This document shows, piece by piece, positions 17,075-26,453 of a DNA stretch of 64,000 nucleotides. The DNA is from Tautonia marina. Its GTDB lineage: Bacteria > Planctomycetota > Planctomycetia > Isosphaerales > Isosphaeraceae. The notes under the pieces are model-generated. The model did not search any database and was not told the DNA's origin. It saw only the letters and a list, made by a program, of their open reading frames with translations. Location: positions 124,001-188,000 of the forward strand of contig NZ_WEZF01000012.1 in NCBI RefSeq assembly GCF_009177065.1, given 5' to 3'. Both the position numbers and the translations under genes were made by a program. Every line of letters begins with the position of its first letter. The stretch's first letter is position 1.

Positions 17075-17649
17075 GGCTCGTCCTCGTCGTGGAGCCGTTG
17101 GGAGAGACGTTTCAACGCCCTTCGCATGCGGGTCAGCACGGTTCCGAGGGGCAGGTGGTGATCCTGGGCAATCTGAGCGAAGGTTTTGTCCTCGAACATC
17201 CGGGCTCGGATGATGGCGCGATCCAGGGGGGGCAGTTCGGTCAGGGCGACCCGAACCGCCTCGATCCGTTCGCCACGGACCAGGGGGTCTTCAGGTCCGA
17301 TCGGATTCGCGATTAGGGCGTGCTTCAGCCAGGCGAACCCCTGTTCGTGTCGCCGACGGCGTTCGCCAGCGCGACGCAACGCGAGCGCTTCCCGAGCGGC
17401 CACACGGAACAACCAGCCTCGGAAGGTTTCCACCGACGCGGTATGTCCCCGCTCGATTGCTTTGAGAAAGGTTGCCTGGAACGCATCGTGGGCCTGATGA
17501 GGATCGCGGAGCATTCCGAGGAGCAGGCGGTAGACCTCCGGGCCGTGCGCGTCGAACAGTTGGGCGACATGCTCGGCATCCAGGCGATGGGATTCGGGAG
17601 TGGGATCACCGGGCATCGCCGAAGATCCCGGTTCACTCGGTTCCTCCAT
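17071..17649 (-). CDS. ECF-family RNA polymerase sigma factor
   Basis: 192 residues from the ATG at 17649, preferred because GAGGGG lies 6 nt upstream; an ATG at 17670 is possible. Region 2 spans about 30-95 (HGPEVYRLLLGMLRDPHQAHDAFQATFLKA) and region 4 about 135-185 (LPPLDRAIIRARMFEDKTFAQIAQ…GTVLTRMRRALKRL), with the helix-turn-helix that reads the -35. It heads a five-gene minus-strand operon (sigma, anti-sigma, helical exported protein, PSCyt/DUF1549/DUF1553, DUF1501), which it may autoregulate. Confidence 0.92.
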   Translation of the reverse strand: MEEPSEPGSSAMPGDPTPESHRLDAEHVAQLFDAHGPEVYRLLLGMLRDPHQAHDAFQATFLKAIERGHTASVETFRGWLFRVAAREALALRRAGERRRRHEQGFAWLKHALIANPIGPEDPLVRGERIEAVRVALTELPPLDRAIIRARMFEDKTFAQIAQDHHLPLGTVLTRMRRALKRLSQRLHDEDEP

Positions 17650-17969
17650 TCCAAGCCCCTCGTCTGACATCACACGTAAGGATGCTCGGGGTGCTCTCAT
17701 TATTTCAGCGAACTCGGAGAACGCTCTTTTTTTTGGGATTTCGACCGGACCGGGATGGCACACGTGGTCTCTCGTCTCGCAGGGAACACTCATGAACGGG
17801 GTTGAGGTCGAACGACCGAGGCACGTTCGAACCGGGAACCGGACCACGGAGAGAGTCTCCATTGCTTGAGGCGATCCGATCCCGTATGGTCATAAGCGAC
17901 GCCGCGGAGGGCGTTTTGCTGTCGATTCATCCCCTCGCGTCGCCCCTCCTGAGGTCGGGAGTGTTCGAG

Positions 17970-19637
17970 ATGAGTGTGCAAGCCGCCACGCGTCCCTCTG
18001 AGGTCGCGACCGATCCCGCTCCCCTGATTCCCCTCCCGGATTTGCCGGCAAGCTGGAGATCCCTCGGTCGAGCATTCGTGACCTCGGCAAAGAGGCGACG
18101 AGGCGCCCAGGCGTTCGTTGATAGTACGGGAGCCTCGCTGACCTATCGGCAGGCATTGCTTAAGGCTCTGGCCCTGGGCCGGGTTCTTGATCGGGTCATT
18201 GGACCGGCGACAAATGTTGGTGTGCTGCTGCCGCCGACCTGCGCGGGGGCCGTGACGAATCTGGCCCTAACGCTCCGGGGTCGGGTTCCCGTGAACCTGA
18301 ATTACACGGCCAGCCAGGAGTCGGTCGATTCGGCAATCGATCAGGCCGAGATCACTCACGTCGTTTCGTCGAGGCGGATGCTCGACCGCATTCCCTTGAC
18401 GCCAAAGGGTGAGATCATCGTCTTGGAGGACGTGGCGAAACTCGTCCGCCCGAGCGACAAGGCGTGGGCCGCCGCGGTGGCGATGCTCGTGCCGACCTCG
18501 GCACTGGGAGCGTTCCTCCCTGGACTTCGGGACGAAAACCTCGATGCTCCTGCAACCATCATCTTCACTTCGGGGTCGACCGGCCAGCCGAAGGGAGTGG
18601 TCCTGACCCACCGCAATATTCTTTCGAACGCCGAACAGATTCGGACTCAGATTGAACTCGTCCCGGAAGACGTGGTGTTGGGGATCTTGCCGTTCTTCCA
18701 CTCGTTCGGTTACACGGTTCCGCTCTGGACCGTCTCATGTCTTGGCCTGAAAGCGGTGTATCACCCGAACCCGCTCGATGCGCAGGTCGTGGCCAAGTTG
18801 ACCCGAGAACACAAGGCAACGGTGATCCTGGCGACTCCGACCTTCGTCCGAAGCTACCTGAAACGCTGCAAGCGAGAGGACTTCAGTACGGTTCGCTTGC
18901 TGGTTCTCGGGGCCGAGAAGCTCAAACCCGAGCTGGCCCAGCAAATCAAGGAACTCTGGGGAATTGAACCGCTCGAGGGTTACGGTTGCACCGAAACCGG
19001 GCCGGTCGTCTCGGTCAATACTCCGCTGCAGCACCGGTCCTTGAACGGGCAGCCGGTTGCCGGGAATCGACCGGGAACGGTCGGTCAGCCGATCCCGGGA
19101 ACGCTCATCAAGACCGTGGACGCGGAATCGGGCGAAGACCTGCCTCGCGGCAGTGAGGGGATCATCTGCGTCAAAGGGCCCCAGGTGATGCCGGGGTACC
19201 TGAACCGGCCAGAAGCGACCGCCGAGGTCCTGAAAGACGGTTGGTACTGGACAGGCGACCTGGGGCGGGTGGATGATGACGGATTCATCATCATTACCGA
19301 TCGGCTCAATCGATTCTCGAAGGTCGCCGGCGAGATGGTACCGCACGGCGCAGTCGAATCGGCCATTCAGGAACTGGTCGGGGGGGTTGAGGCCGTGACG
19401 GCCGTGACCTCCGTGCCAGACCCGAAGCGAGGCGAACGCCTGATCGTGCTTCATACGCCCGAGATGCCCCTCGAACCGAAGGAGCTCGTTCGAAAGCTGC
19501 AGGAAGGTCCGCTGCCCAAACTCTGGATTCCGTCGGCCGAGGACTTCGTGCCCATCGATGCGATTCCGGTGCTTGGCTCGGGCAAGCTGGACCTCCGACG
19601 GCTTCGGGAGTTGGCCCGGGAGCATCAGAGCCGCTGA
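17970..19637 (+). CDS. AMP-dependent acyl-CoA/acyl-ACP synthetase
   Basis: About 555 residues from the ATG at 17970 (GGGAG 8 nt upstream); the frame is open to 17802. It belongs to the adenylate-forming ANL superfamily: A3 motif FTSGSTGQPKGV, A5 YGCTETGPVVS, A7 YWTGDLGRVDDDGF, A8-like RFSKVAGEMV and the A10 Lys in LGSGKLDL. It activates a carboxylic acid, probably a fatty acid, as acyl-AMP and then the thioester. Overall form resembles the synthetase half of Aas-type 2-acylglycerophosphoethanolamine acyltransferases, which would suggest lipid recycling. Substrate is inference. Confidence 0.9.
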   Translation: MSVQAATRPSEVATDPAPLIPLPDLPASWRSLGRAFVTSAKRRRGAQAFVDSTGASLTYRQALLKALALGRVLDRVIGPATNVGVLLPPTCAGAVTNLALTLRGRVPVNLNYTASQESVDSAIDQAEITHVVSSRRMLDRIPLTPKGEIIVLEDVAKLVRPSDKAWAAAVAMLVPTSALGAFLPGLRDENLDAPATIIFTSGSTGQPKGVVLTHRNILSNAEQIRTQIELVPEDVVLGILPFFHSFGYTVPLWTVSCLGLKAVYHPNPLDAQVVAKLTREHKATVILATPTFVRSYLKRCKREDFSTVRLLVLGAEKLKPELAQQIKELWGIEPLEGYGCTETGPVVSVNTPLQHRSLNGQPVAGNRPGTVGQPIPGTLIKTVDAESGEDLPRGSEGIICVKGPQVMPGYLNRPEATAEVLKDGWYWTGDLGRVDDDGFIIITDRLNRFSKVAGEMVPHGAVESAIQELVGGVEAVTAVTSVPDPKRGERLIVLHTPEMPLEPKELVRKLQEGPLPKLWIPSAEDFVPIDAIPVLGSGKLDLRRLRELAREHQSR

Positions 19638-19768
19638 GGCAATTCACGAAGCTTCGGGGCTTGAACGCTCGCAACGAAACGTGCTGCTGCTTAGGAATTG
19701 TCGGTGACAGGCAGAGCCTGCTCCATCGAAGAGCTGTCGATCGGTCCGGCATCGGAGTCCTGACCCTC

Positions 19769-21085
19769 ATGAATGTGGAACTGCGAGTCTCCACCGGGCC
19801 GCACGAGGGGCAGACGTTTCATTTCGATCGTCACGCAGCGTTTTCGGTGGGCCGAGCGACCGACGCGCAGTGCTCCATGCCTGAGGACCCGTTTCTTTCT
19901 CGCCACCATTTCCTCGTTGAAGTCAACCCACCGCTCTGCCTGGTGCGCGACCTGGGCAGCACTAATGGCATCCGGGTCAACGGGGTTCGGGTGGAATGTA
20001 CGCGATTGCAGGATGGCGACACCATCGCCGCCGGCAACAGTGCCTTTCAGGTCGTCATTGAATCGTCGGGAGTGCTGCCGATCGTGTGCCGGGGGTGCGC
20101 CACTCCGGCACCGGCTGATTTGACGATCTCGGCCATGCCGGGAGAAGTCGTCGAGTGGTATTGCCGGGCATGCGCGGATCGTCGAAGGCGCTATCCTCAG
20201 CCTCCAAAAGGCTACTGGATCGAACGCTACATCGGCGGTGGAGGCATGGGAGAAGTCTTCCTCGCCCGTCGAGAAGCGGACAATCTTCCCGTCGCCTTGA
20301 AGGTGATGATCCCCGTCGTGGCCGCGGGAGATCGCATCCGCGCGTATTTCCTTCGGGAAATGAACGTCATGCGGAACTTGCGGCACCGCAACATAGTCGC
20401 CTTTTTTGAAGCCATCGAGGATGAAGGCCAGTTTCAATTACTCATGGAGTTCATCGACGGCAAGGGAGCCCGCGACTGGGTCGACGCGCTACCTGGTCCA
20501 CCGCCAATTCAGGCCATTGCCTCGATCGGCAAGCAACTGCTTCTGGCTCTCGATCACGCCCATCAGCGCGGGTTCGTCCACCGAGACATTAAACCCTCAA
20601 ACGTGCTGGTGATGGGTGGGGTCCGTCGCCCTCTGGTGAAGCTCTCCGATTTCGGTCTGGCCAAGAACTTTCGCGATGAGGCCGGCTTCAACGGCATGAC
20701 CATTGAGGGAGACTTCGGCGGCTCGATGGGCTTCCTTTCCCCCGATCACATCCGGGGGTTCCGAGACGTAAAGGGGGCCGCCGACATCTACAGCGCTGGG
20801 GCAACCCTGTATTACCTGCTCAGCGGTCGTTACCCCTTCCTGGATTTCGATCCGAAGAACGCCGACGCCATCAACAAGACGCTCGAACACCCGGCGGTGC
20901 CCCTCCGAGTCCACCGGAGAGACGTCCCGGATGCCCTGGATCGGATCATCCGACGAGCCCTTGAGAAAAACCCGTCGGATCGCTGGCCAACGGCCAAGGA
21001 CATGGCCGATGCGCTCAGCCCCTTTGCAACCGATCCTCTGATGAAATCCTCGAACGCCCCCGGCCCGTCCTCGGAGTGCAGTTGA
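19769..21085 (+). CDS. FHA domain - zinc ribbon - Ser/Thr protein kinase
   Basis: 438 residues from the ATG at 19769. The N-terminal FHA domain (about 5-98) has GRATDAQCSMPED, SRHHF and STNGIRVNG phosphopeptide-binding motifs. A small CxxC…CxxC element (Cys107, 110, 132, 135) looks like a zinc ribbon. A Hanks-type kinase domain (about 150-420) carries GGGGMGEVF, Lys178, HRDIKPSN at 271-278 and DFG at 294-296, all catalytic residues present. There is no TM helix, so the kinase is cytosolic. FHA is unusual at the N-terminus of the kinase itself. Planctomycetes have large kinase sets; the target is unknown. Confidence 0.92.
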   Translation: MNVELRVSTGPHEGQTFHFDRHAAFSVGRATDAQCSMPEDPFLSRHHFLVEVNPPLCLVRDLGSTNGIRVNGVRVECTRLQDGDTIAAGNSAFQVVIESSGVLPIVCRGCATPAPADLTISAMPGEVVEWYCRACADRRRRYPQPPKGYWIERYIGGGGMGEVFLARREADNLPVALKVMIPVVAAGDRIRAYFLREMNVMRNLRHRNIVAFFEAIEDEGQFQLLMEFIDGKGARDWVDALPGPPPIQAIASIGKQLLLALDHAHQRGFVHRDIKPSNVLVMGGVRRPLVKLSDFGLAKNFRDEAGFNGMTIEGDFGGSMGFLSPDHIRGFRDVKGAADIYSAGATLYYLLSGRYPFLDFDPKNADAINKTLEHPAVPLRVHRRDVPDALDRIIRRALEKNPSDRWPTAKDMADALSPFATDPLMKSSNAPGPSSECS

Positions 21086-21496
21086 TCCGACTGGCTGCGG
21101 CGGTCGAGGTTTCGTTCTGTGATCGTTGAATCGCGGATCGAAAAAGAATTCGGAAAAAAGTGCCTAAGGGTGCCAGCGGAAAGTGATCTTATTAGCAGGG
21201 AGACGAAGACATCGTCCCCCACGTTTTCCTGACGGACGATTTCCGGAAGTCAGTGACCCGTTTGCCGACGACTCCAGCCAGCCCCCTCCTTTTTTTCATT
21301 CAGGGTGGTTTCAGGAGCATTCGCCGCACCGGTCGCTTCGCGGAGATCCAGGACGAGCACGTTCTCACTTGTTGACAACACCCGTTCCGTTGGGGATTGA
21401 CCGGATCGGCGGCCCGAGCCCAGGACACGACCCGAGGGAGGAGCACTCTTACCACTCTCGCACGAGCGTTGCACCTGCAAGCCGGAGAGTCCGATC
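21086..21496. other. Intergenic region, 411 bp
   Basis: No recognisable gene. It includes an A-rich patch (GGAAAAAAGTGCC near 21150), a T-rich run (CCTTTTTTTCATT near 21288) and TTGACA at about 21374, 17 nt before a poor -10 candidate (GATTGA). The latter could be a promoter for the next small gene, but the match is weak. Confidence 0.4.
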
Positions 21497-21847
21497 GTGG
21501 AAGTCGAATTGCTGAAGATGCTGCCAGGCGGTGGTAGCGTCGCGGCCTTGATTGTGACCGTCATCCTCTTTCTCAAACAACAGGAGCGTACCCAGATTAG
21601 CCTGAGCCAGATTACCGATGTGTTCAATGCGCGAGCCGTGGCATCGCAGTCGTCATTTCAGGAGCAAATCAACCGCTTGATGAGCCAAAATGTTGAAAAT
21701 CAGAAACTGTTTCAAGAGCAAATCCAGTTGCTGATTGACGGTCATCTCGAGGTTTCCCGAGAGACCATTGCGGCCCTCAAGGCGATGGAGCATGCGGTTC
21801 ATGAACTCCAGGCACGCGCCCAGCTGTGTCAGAATCCCCCGAAATAA
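21497..21847 (+). CDS. Small membrane-anchored coiled-coil protein
   Basis: 116 residues. One N-terminal TM helix (about 12-27, GGGSVAALIVTVILFL) is followed by a Gln/Glu-rich amphipathic helix (SFQEQINRLMSQN…LFQEQIQLLID) that looks like a coiled coil with an internal repeat. Its acidic start and lack of a cleavage site suggest an anchor rather than a secreted protein. I recognise no family. Frame quality and codon pattern support a real gene; function is unknown. Confidence 0.65.
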   Translation: MEVELLKMLPGGGSVAALIVTVILFLKQQERTQISLSQITDVFNARAVASQSSFQEQINRLMSQNVENQKLFQEQIQLLIDGHLEVSRETIAALKAMEHAVHELQARAQLCQNPPK

Positions 21848-21942
21848 CAAGGAGAGGATCACCCGGCCTGAACCCGATGGATCGGGCGAGGGCCGGGCTC
21901 GTGATTGGTCGCGGGGGCGTTCCGAGCGGGGAGCTTGATTCC

Positions 21943-23097
21943 TCAAGCCGGGCGAATCCGACGAACCACAGCGATGATCCGGCGAGCCGCCTCGTCGATC
22001 TCGTCCTCAGTCGTCGTCGCGCCGAGGCTGAATCGCACCGACGACCGCAAGCGATTGTCCGGAATCTTCATCGCCAGCAAGGTCGGGGAAGGTTGGGTCG
22101 ACCCACTGGCGCAGGCCGATCCGAGTGACGCGGCCACCCCGGCAAGGTCAAGCTGCATGAGCAAGGCATCACCATCCAGATCGGGAAAGCCTACGTGAAG
22201 TGTCTGAGGGAGTCGGGCATCGGAGGCTTCCGGCCCCGTTCGGACCACCTGGTCCGGTCCGAGCCCAGCGAGAAGCAACGATTCCAGACGATCCCTCAAT
22301 CGGGTCCAGCGATCCCTTCGTTCTTCGGCGTCACGATGCCAGCGCTGCAGTGCCTCGGCCATGCCCACCGCGAGTGCCACGGCCGGAGTCCCGGCCCGCC
22401 TGCCCGACTGCTGGCCACCCCCGAAGACTCTGGGGGCGAGTGAGACGTCGGATCGAACCAGCAGCACTCCAACCCCAACCGGCCCGTGAAACTTGTGAGC
22501 ACTGGCGGCCAGAGTCGCTACGCCGAGGGCCCGGAAATCGACCGGCACCCGCCCGACCGCCTGCACCGCGTCGGTATGAACCGGGACTCCTTGTTCCCTG
22601 GCACGATCGGCCAGACGGCCAACGTCTTGAAGCACCCCCGTCTCGTTCTGTGCGAGGATGAGGGTCGCCAGCGTGCTCGCCGGGCGAAGTCGATCGGCCA
22701 TGGCCTCGACATCGACCCGACCATCGGTCCCGACCTCTGCCCGATCGACACCAACACCCCGGGATTCGAGATGCTGCACGGGCTCGGAAACTGCCGGATG
22801 TTCGATTGGGCTCGTCACCAAATGCTGCGAGCAACCTCGTTGCTCGTCTCCGACAAGCCCGAAGATGGCCAGGTTGTTCGATTCAGTCCCCCCCGACGTG
22901 AAGATCACCTCCGAGGGACCGGCATTCAGGATGGCGGCGATTGTTTCGCGAGCGTGCTCGTAGGCCCGCCTCGGGAACCGACCCAGGGAGTGTCTGCTCT
23001 CCGGGTTCCCCGCTGCCAGCCAGAACGGCCGCATGGCCTCAAGGACCTCTGGGTCAAGCGGGGCGGAGGCGTTGTGGTCGAGATAGATCGGCTCCAT
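21943..23097 (-). CDS. Cysteine desulfurase (NifS/IscS family)
   Basis: 384 residues from the ATG at 23097 (MEPIYLDHNA). PLP-dependent aminotransferase class V. It shows the N-terminal YLDHNASAP, FTSGGTESNN, the PLP-lysine motif SAHKFHGPVG and the active-site loop SLGSACASGS whose Cys receives the persulfide. It mobilises sulfur from cysteine for Fe-S clusters or tRNA thiolation. The frame stays open 38 codons upstream but without a credible start. No iscU, mnmA or suf genes follow, so the partner is not visible. A small membrane protein gene lies 100 bp upstream on the same strand. Confidence 0.92.
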   Translation of the reverse strand: MEPIYLDHNASAPLDPEVLEAMRPFWLAAGNPESRHSLGRFPRRAYEHARETIAAILNAGPSEVIFTSGGTESNNLAIFGLVGDEQRGCSQHLVTSPIEHPAVSEPVQHLESRGVGVDRAEVGTDGRVDVEAMADRLRPASTLATLILAQNETGVLQDVGRLADRAREQGVPVHTDAVQAVGRVPVDFRALGVATLAASAHKFHGPVGVGVLLVRSDVSLAPRVFGGGQQSGRRAGTPAVALAVGMAEALQRWHRDAEERRDRWTRLRDRLESLLLAGLGPDQVVRTGPEASDARLPQTLHVGFPDLDGDALLMQLDLAGVAASLGSACASGSTQPSPTLLAMKIPDNRLRSSVRFSLGATTTEDEIDEAARRIIAVVRRIRPA

Positions 23098-23197
23098 GAA
23101 TCTCGATCCCGGCCCGGTCAATTCATTCGAACGACGTGGTCGAAGGCGAAGGCGTCGGTGTTCTGACCTGAGAGTGACGTGGAGCGGTCTTGACCGA

Positions 23198-23401
23198 TTA
23201 ACCCAGGGCACGAAGTGTCAGAAATAACCCCAGCAGGAACAGGGGAATCCCCAAGAGCATCAGCGGCCCGGCAAGGAGGGCTGCCCCCCCGACCATCAGC
23301 AGGAAACCGAGCAGCAACGACGCCGCTCTCCCCATCCAGTCAATCGTCTGGAGGAGGGCTCGGATCGGCCACATCAGGGCACGGACCATCGCGCCTCTCA
23401 T
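23198..23401 (-). CDS. Small hydrophobic membrane protein
   Basis: 67 residues from the ATG at 23401, with two TM helices (about 25-46 and 48-65; LLLGFLLMVGGAALLAGPLMLLGIPLFLLGLFL). A longer frame to 23623 exists but its extra part has no protein character. Small proteins of this shape are common in planctomycete genomes. Its place upstream of the cysteine desulfurase suggests co-transcription, not a known shared role. Confidence 0.65.
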   Translation of the reverse strand: MRGAMVRALMWPIRALLQTIDWMGRAASLLLGFLLMVGGAALLAGPLMLLGIPLFLLGLFLTLRALG

Positions 23402-23762
23402 GGTTTTCAGGGTAGCAGATCCCGGATAATGGTGGGAGTCTTCCCTGAGGGAAGGCTGCGGGTTGGACACCTCGACCCTCTCACAAGACGCCGGCCTTGA
23501 CCTGAGGCGACCACGACGAATCACCCCGGATGATTGGTCGATTCTGGTGGATCTAGATGGTCTCATGGTCTGGATCTCCCGGTTCGGGTTCCTCGACCGC
23601 CCCTCCGGCGACGCGCCGGACAACCTTGCGAGGTTTGTCGGATTCTGCTACTGATGCGGCTCCCAGAAAGGGATTCGACGGGGTTAGCCAACGCTTGAGT
23701 CGCCGGCCGCCGCGAGTGTTCCGTGATGAACGACCACGGCGGGGTCGGGCAAGGAGGCCGAC
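23402..23762. other. Divergent intergenic region, 361 bp
   Basis: It lies between the minus-strand membrane protein and the plus-strand gene at 23763, and should hold both promoters. Frames across it are Arg/Pro-rich shadows. I see no clear hairpin or promoter pair. Confidence 0.4.
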
Positions 23763-24746
23763 GTGCGACAGGGCCTGTTCGCGTTCTTTTTGATCTTCGC
23801 CGCCTTCGCTGGGGGTGCCCTGGTGAACGGCCCCGGCCTGGAGTGGGGACGTCAACACCTCGCCTCTCTCTCGAAGCATCTGCCAAAGCAGTTGTCCGGC
23901 AATCAGGAGGCCCTTGCAAGCGAGTCGCCTGTCGCAGAACTGGACACGAGCAACCTCCTAGACAGCCCCAGAACCAACACGGATCAATCCGATTCGGTTC
24001 GATCGCCGCTCCCGGTCGCGGACTCCTCACCGTTTGCATCCTCGTCGTTGAGGGTCGAGGCAACCCCTTCGCACGACGCTCTCTCTCCTGAGGAGCTGGA
24101 AGAAGAGTCCGCGCCGACGGTCAAAGCTCCCCTTGGTCCCACGATCGCCACCCAGTCCTCTCCCCTGGATGCCGCCTCTCCCGACCCCACGACGACCACC
24201 CCGCGAGAGCTCCCGGAGGCCCCCCCTTCTCTGCTCGAACTCGCCCGTCGGAAACTTGCGGATCGAGGGATGACGGGGTCAGAGGATCAGGACAGATCGC
24301 CTGAGGAAGCCACCGCATCTCAGAAAGCATCGGCGGGTCTTGCTGCCACCGATGAACCTTTCGAGCCGACTCAGGCAGCAGCGTCGAACGATTCGGAAGC
24401 CCCTCCCGCAACCAATCCGTTTGAAGCGGTTGCATCTTCCCCAGGTGAGGAACCTCCTCAGCCGGCCGCCATCGACCCAAGCGTTCGGCTCGCAAGTCGT
24501 TCAAGCGAACCAGAAGGGCAGTCCGATTGGGCCGAGGTCCGTGCTCAGATGGAGGACCTCGGGGTTGGCCGCTTCTGGGTTGAGGGAGAATTCGGCGGCC
24601 CGGTCATTTTTCGATGCGTGGTGCCGATGATCGGGGATCGGGCCGTCTCCCAGCACTTCGAGGCCGAGGGGGATGACCTGATCTCCGCCGCTCGCGTCAC
24701 CTTGCGGCGAATTGCACTCTGGCGAGCCACGGAAGCAACCCCATAA
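23763..24746 (+). CDS. Exported Ser/Pro/Ala-rich protein with a small conserved C-terminal domain
   Basis: 327 residues from a GTG with an excellent AAGGAGG 5 nt upstream. An N-terminal signal anchor (about 4-22) precedes about 220 residues of low-complexity Ser/Pro/Ala/Glu sequence, likely disordered. The last 75 residues (SDWAEVRAQMEDLGVGRFWVEG…) look like a folded alpha/beta domain that may follow a spacer across the cell envelope. I do not recognise the family. It stands alone, 236 bp before the ECF sigma gene. Confidence 0.75.
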   Translation: MRQGLFAFFLIFAAFAGGALVNGPGLEWGRQHLASLSKHLPKQLSGNQEALASESPVAELDTSNLLDSPRTNTDQSDSVRSPLPVADSSPFASSSLRVEATPSHDALSPEELEEESAPTVKAPLGPTIATQSSPLDAASPDPTTTTPRELPEAPPSLLELARRKLADRGMTGSEDQDRSPEEATASQKASAGLAATDEPFEPTQAAASNDSEAPPATNPFEAVASSPGEEPPQPAAIDPSVRLASRSSEPEGQSDWAEVRAQMEDLGVGRFWVEGEFGGPVIFRCVVPMIGDRAVSQHFEAEGDDLISAARVTLRRIALWRATEATP

Positions 24747-24981
24747 GTCGTCGCGACATTCCTCACGCCATCCAAGCCGAGCGACCGAGGATTTCCGATC
24801 ATCCACCTGGCCCACCTTTGTGGTGGATGCCTCTGGGGATTTTCCGAACCATTCACCACCGGAATCCCCATTGCCAGTTGGGTTTGCGCCGCATTCAGAA
24901 TGATCGTTGCGGTAGTTTAGACCCAAGGGATCAAAAAAAGTTCGCAAGGAGCGGGCGACTGCGGCAACGATTCCCCTTGGA

Positions 24982-25554
24982 ATGGCTGCACTCCCTTCTT
25001 CCTCACTCACGATTGGTTCGGCGTCCGGGCCGGAGCCCTTTGACTGGTCGGCTGTGCTGGCCGAACACGGTCGGTGGCTCCGTACGGTCATTCGCGCCCG
25101 GCTGGGAGAGCCGCAAGGCGTTGAGGAGGTGTTGCAAGAGGTCTCACTAGCGGCTGTTGCCCAGCGATCGGCCGTCGCGGACCCCGCTCGAATCGGCGCC
25201 TGGCTTTACGGGTTGGCGGTTCGGCAGGCGTTGCTCTATCGGCGATCCCAGGGCCGCCGTCGCAAGCTCACCGCCCGCTATACCGAGATCGCCCAGGAAG
25301 GCTCAACCACCGAACAACGCGATCCGCTCGATTGGTTGATGGCCACCGAACGCGATGCCCTGGTCCGTCGCGCGGTCGATGAACTGGCGCCGAAGGACCG
25401 CGAACTCCTGCTGTTGAAGTACACGGAAGACTGGTCGTGCCGAGAGCTTGCTCATCGGCTCGGGCTCTCCGAGTCGGCCGTGGAAGCCCGCTTGCATCGG
25501 GCCCGAGCCCGTCTGCGTGGGAAGCTCGACCGATCTCTGCGGCCAACCGAGTGA
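24982..25554 (+). CDS. ECF-family RNA polymerase sigma factor
   Basis: 190 residues. Region 2 covers about 25-90 (HGRWLRTVIRARLGEPQGVEEVLQEVSLAAV) and region 4 about 125-180 (LAPKDRELLLLKYTEDWSCRELAHRLGLSESAVEARLHRARARLRG). Between them is the usual linker. The ATG at 24982 has only a weak TTGGA upstream. It is followed within 80 bp by an anti-sigma-like gene and then a double-PDZ protein, forming a compact envelope-stress-type cassette. Confidence 0.92.
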   Translation: MAALPSSSLTIGSASGPEPFDWSAVLAEHGRWLRTVIRARLGEPQGVEEVLQEVSLAAVAQRSAVADPARIGAWLYGLAVRQALLYRRSQGRRRKLTARYTEIAQEGSTTEQRDPLDWLMATERDALVRRAVDELAPKDRELLLLKYTEDWSCRELAHRLGLSESAVEARLHRARARLRGKLDRSLRPTE

Positions 25555-25631
25555 ATCGGATCGCTGCGAAGCCTGGGTCGTGAGTTCTGTCTTCTGCTCC
25601 AACCAAAATCCTGGACCGACTCACCCTCACG

Positions 25632-26381
25632 GTGAAGATGCCACTGCCAATGGACGCTCAAGCGACCCCACAACCGATCCGGACCGAGGACCTCGACAGG
25701 CTGGCCGATGGCTCGTTGACGGCCAACGAACGGAGGGCCTTGCTCTCCCGGATCAACACCGAACCGGACGGCTGGCGACGGTGCGCGCTGGCCTTCCTCG
25801 AAGCACAGGCCTGGCGCGAGTCGTTCGGCCCAATGACGGTTCAGCCCGCGCAATCGAACCCTCCCATTCTGGCTCGGCCGAAGGCTTCGGCCCGATCCCT
25901 CCTGTTCCCGATGACCCTGGCGGCGGGCCTGATCGGCACTGCGTTTCTGCTCGGACGTCTGACCGTCGGAACGGGGGCGATTCCAGCGGAACGCGTTGCC
26001 ACCGTTTCCGGAGTGGAACGCCTGCGTGATCCGACCGAGGAGCGTGGTCTCAAGACAGACGAGATCGAAGCCACGGCGGATCGCTCTCCCTGGGAAGCCG
26101 AGATTCAGGCCATCGGCTACGTCAGCTTCCCCACCGACTCCAACCCAGAGGCGCCGGTTTTTGAGCTGCCGGTCCTGACGGGTCCTGGACTCGACGACCA
26201 TTGGCTCCGCGATCAGCCGTCGTTCGTTCCCGAGGAATTCCGAAAGAGCTGGGAACAGCTCGGCTACGAAGTCCAATCGCAGCGCAGGCTCGTCTCGGTC
26301 CAGATCGACGAGGAAGGCCGCTATCTGACCATCCCCGTCGACGAGGTTCTGTTCCGCTCGAAAGCTCAGATGACCTACTGA
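25632..26381 (+). CDS. Putative membrane anti-sigma factor
   Basis: About 249 residues; GTG 25632 or ATG 25638 are possible starts. The N-terminal part has RTEDLDRLADGSLTANERRALL…WRRCALAFLEAQAW, the pattern of planctomycete anti-sigma factors placed right after ECF genes. One TM helix (about 90-110) follows, then a periplasmic region ending in an ordered domain (VSVQIDEEGRYLTIPVDEVLF). No zinc motif. Gene order and topology support a role in holding the ECF factor upstream. Confidence 0.75.
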   Translation: MKMPLPMDAQATPQPIRTEDLDRLADGSLTANERRALLSRINTEPDGWRRCALAFLEAQAWRESFGPMTVQPAQSNPPILARPKASARSLLFPMTLAAGLIGTAFLLGRLTVGTGAIPAERVATVSGVERLRDPTEERGLKTDEIEATADRSPWEAEIQAIGYVSFPTDSNPEAPVFELPVLTGPGLDDHWLRDQPSFVPEEFRKSWEQLGYEVQSQRRLVSVQIDEEGRYLTIPVDEVLFRSKAQMTY

Positions 26382-26453
26382 TGCCGACCCGATGACCGAT
26401 CCGTGGCCAGCAACGGACCGGTCATGAAACCCGATTCTCGGAGGAATCCAGAA

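Noticed and set aside
21374-21402. TTGACA with a 17-nt spacer as a sigma-70 promoter
   Set aside because: The -10 (GATTGA) fits poorly; kept only as a remark in the gap entry.
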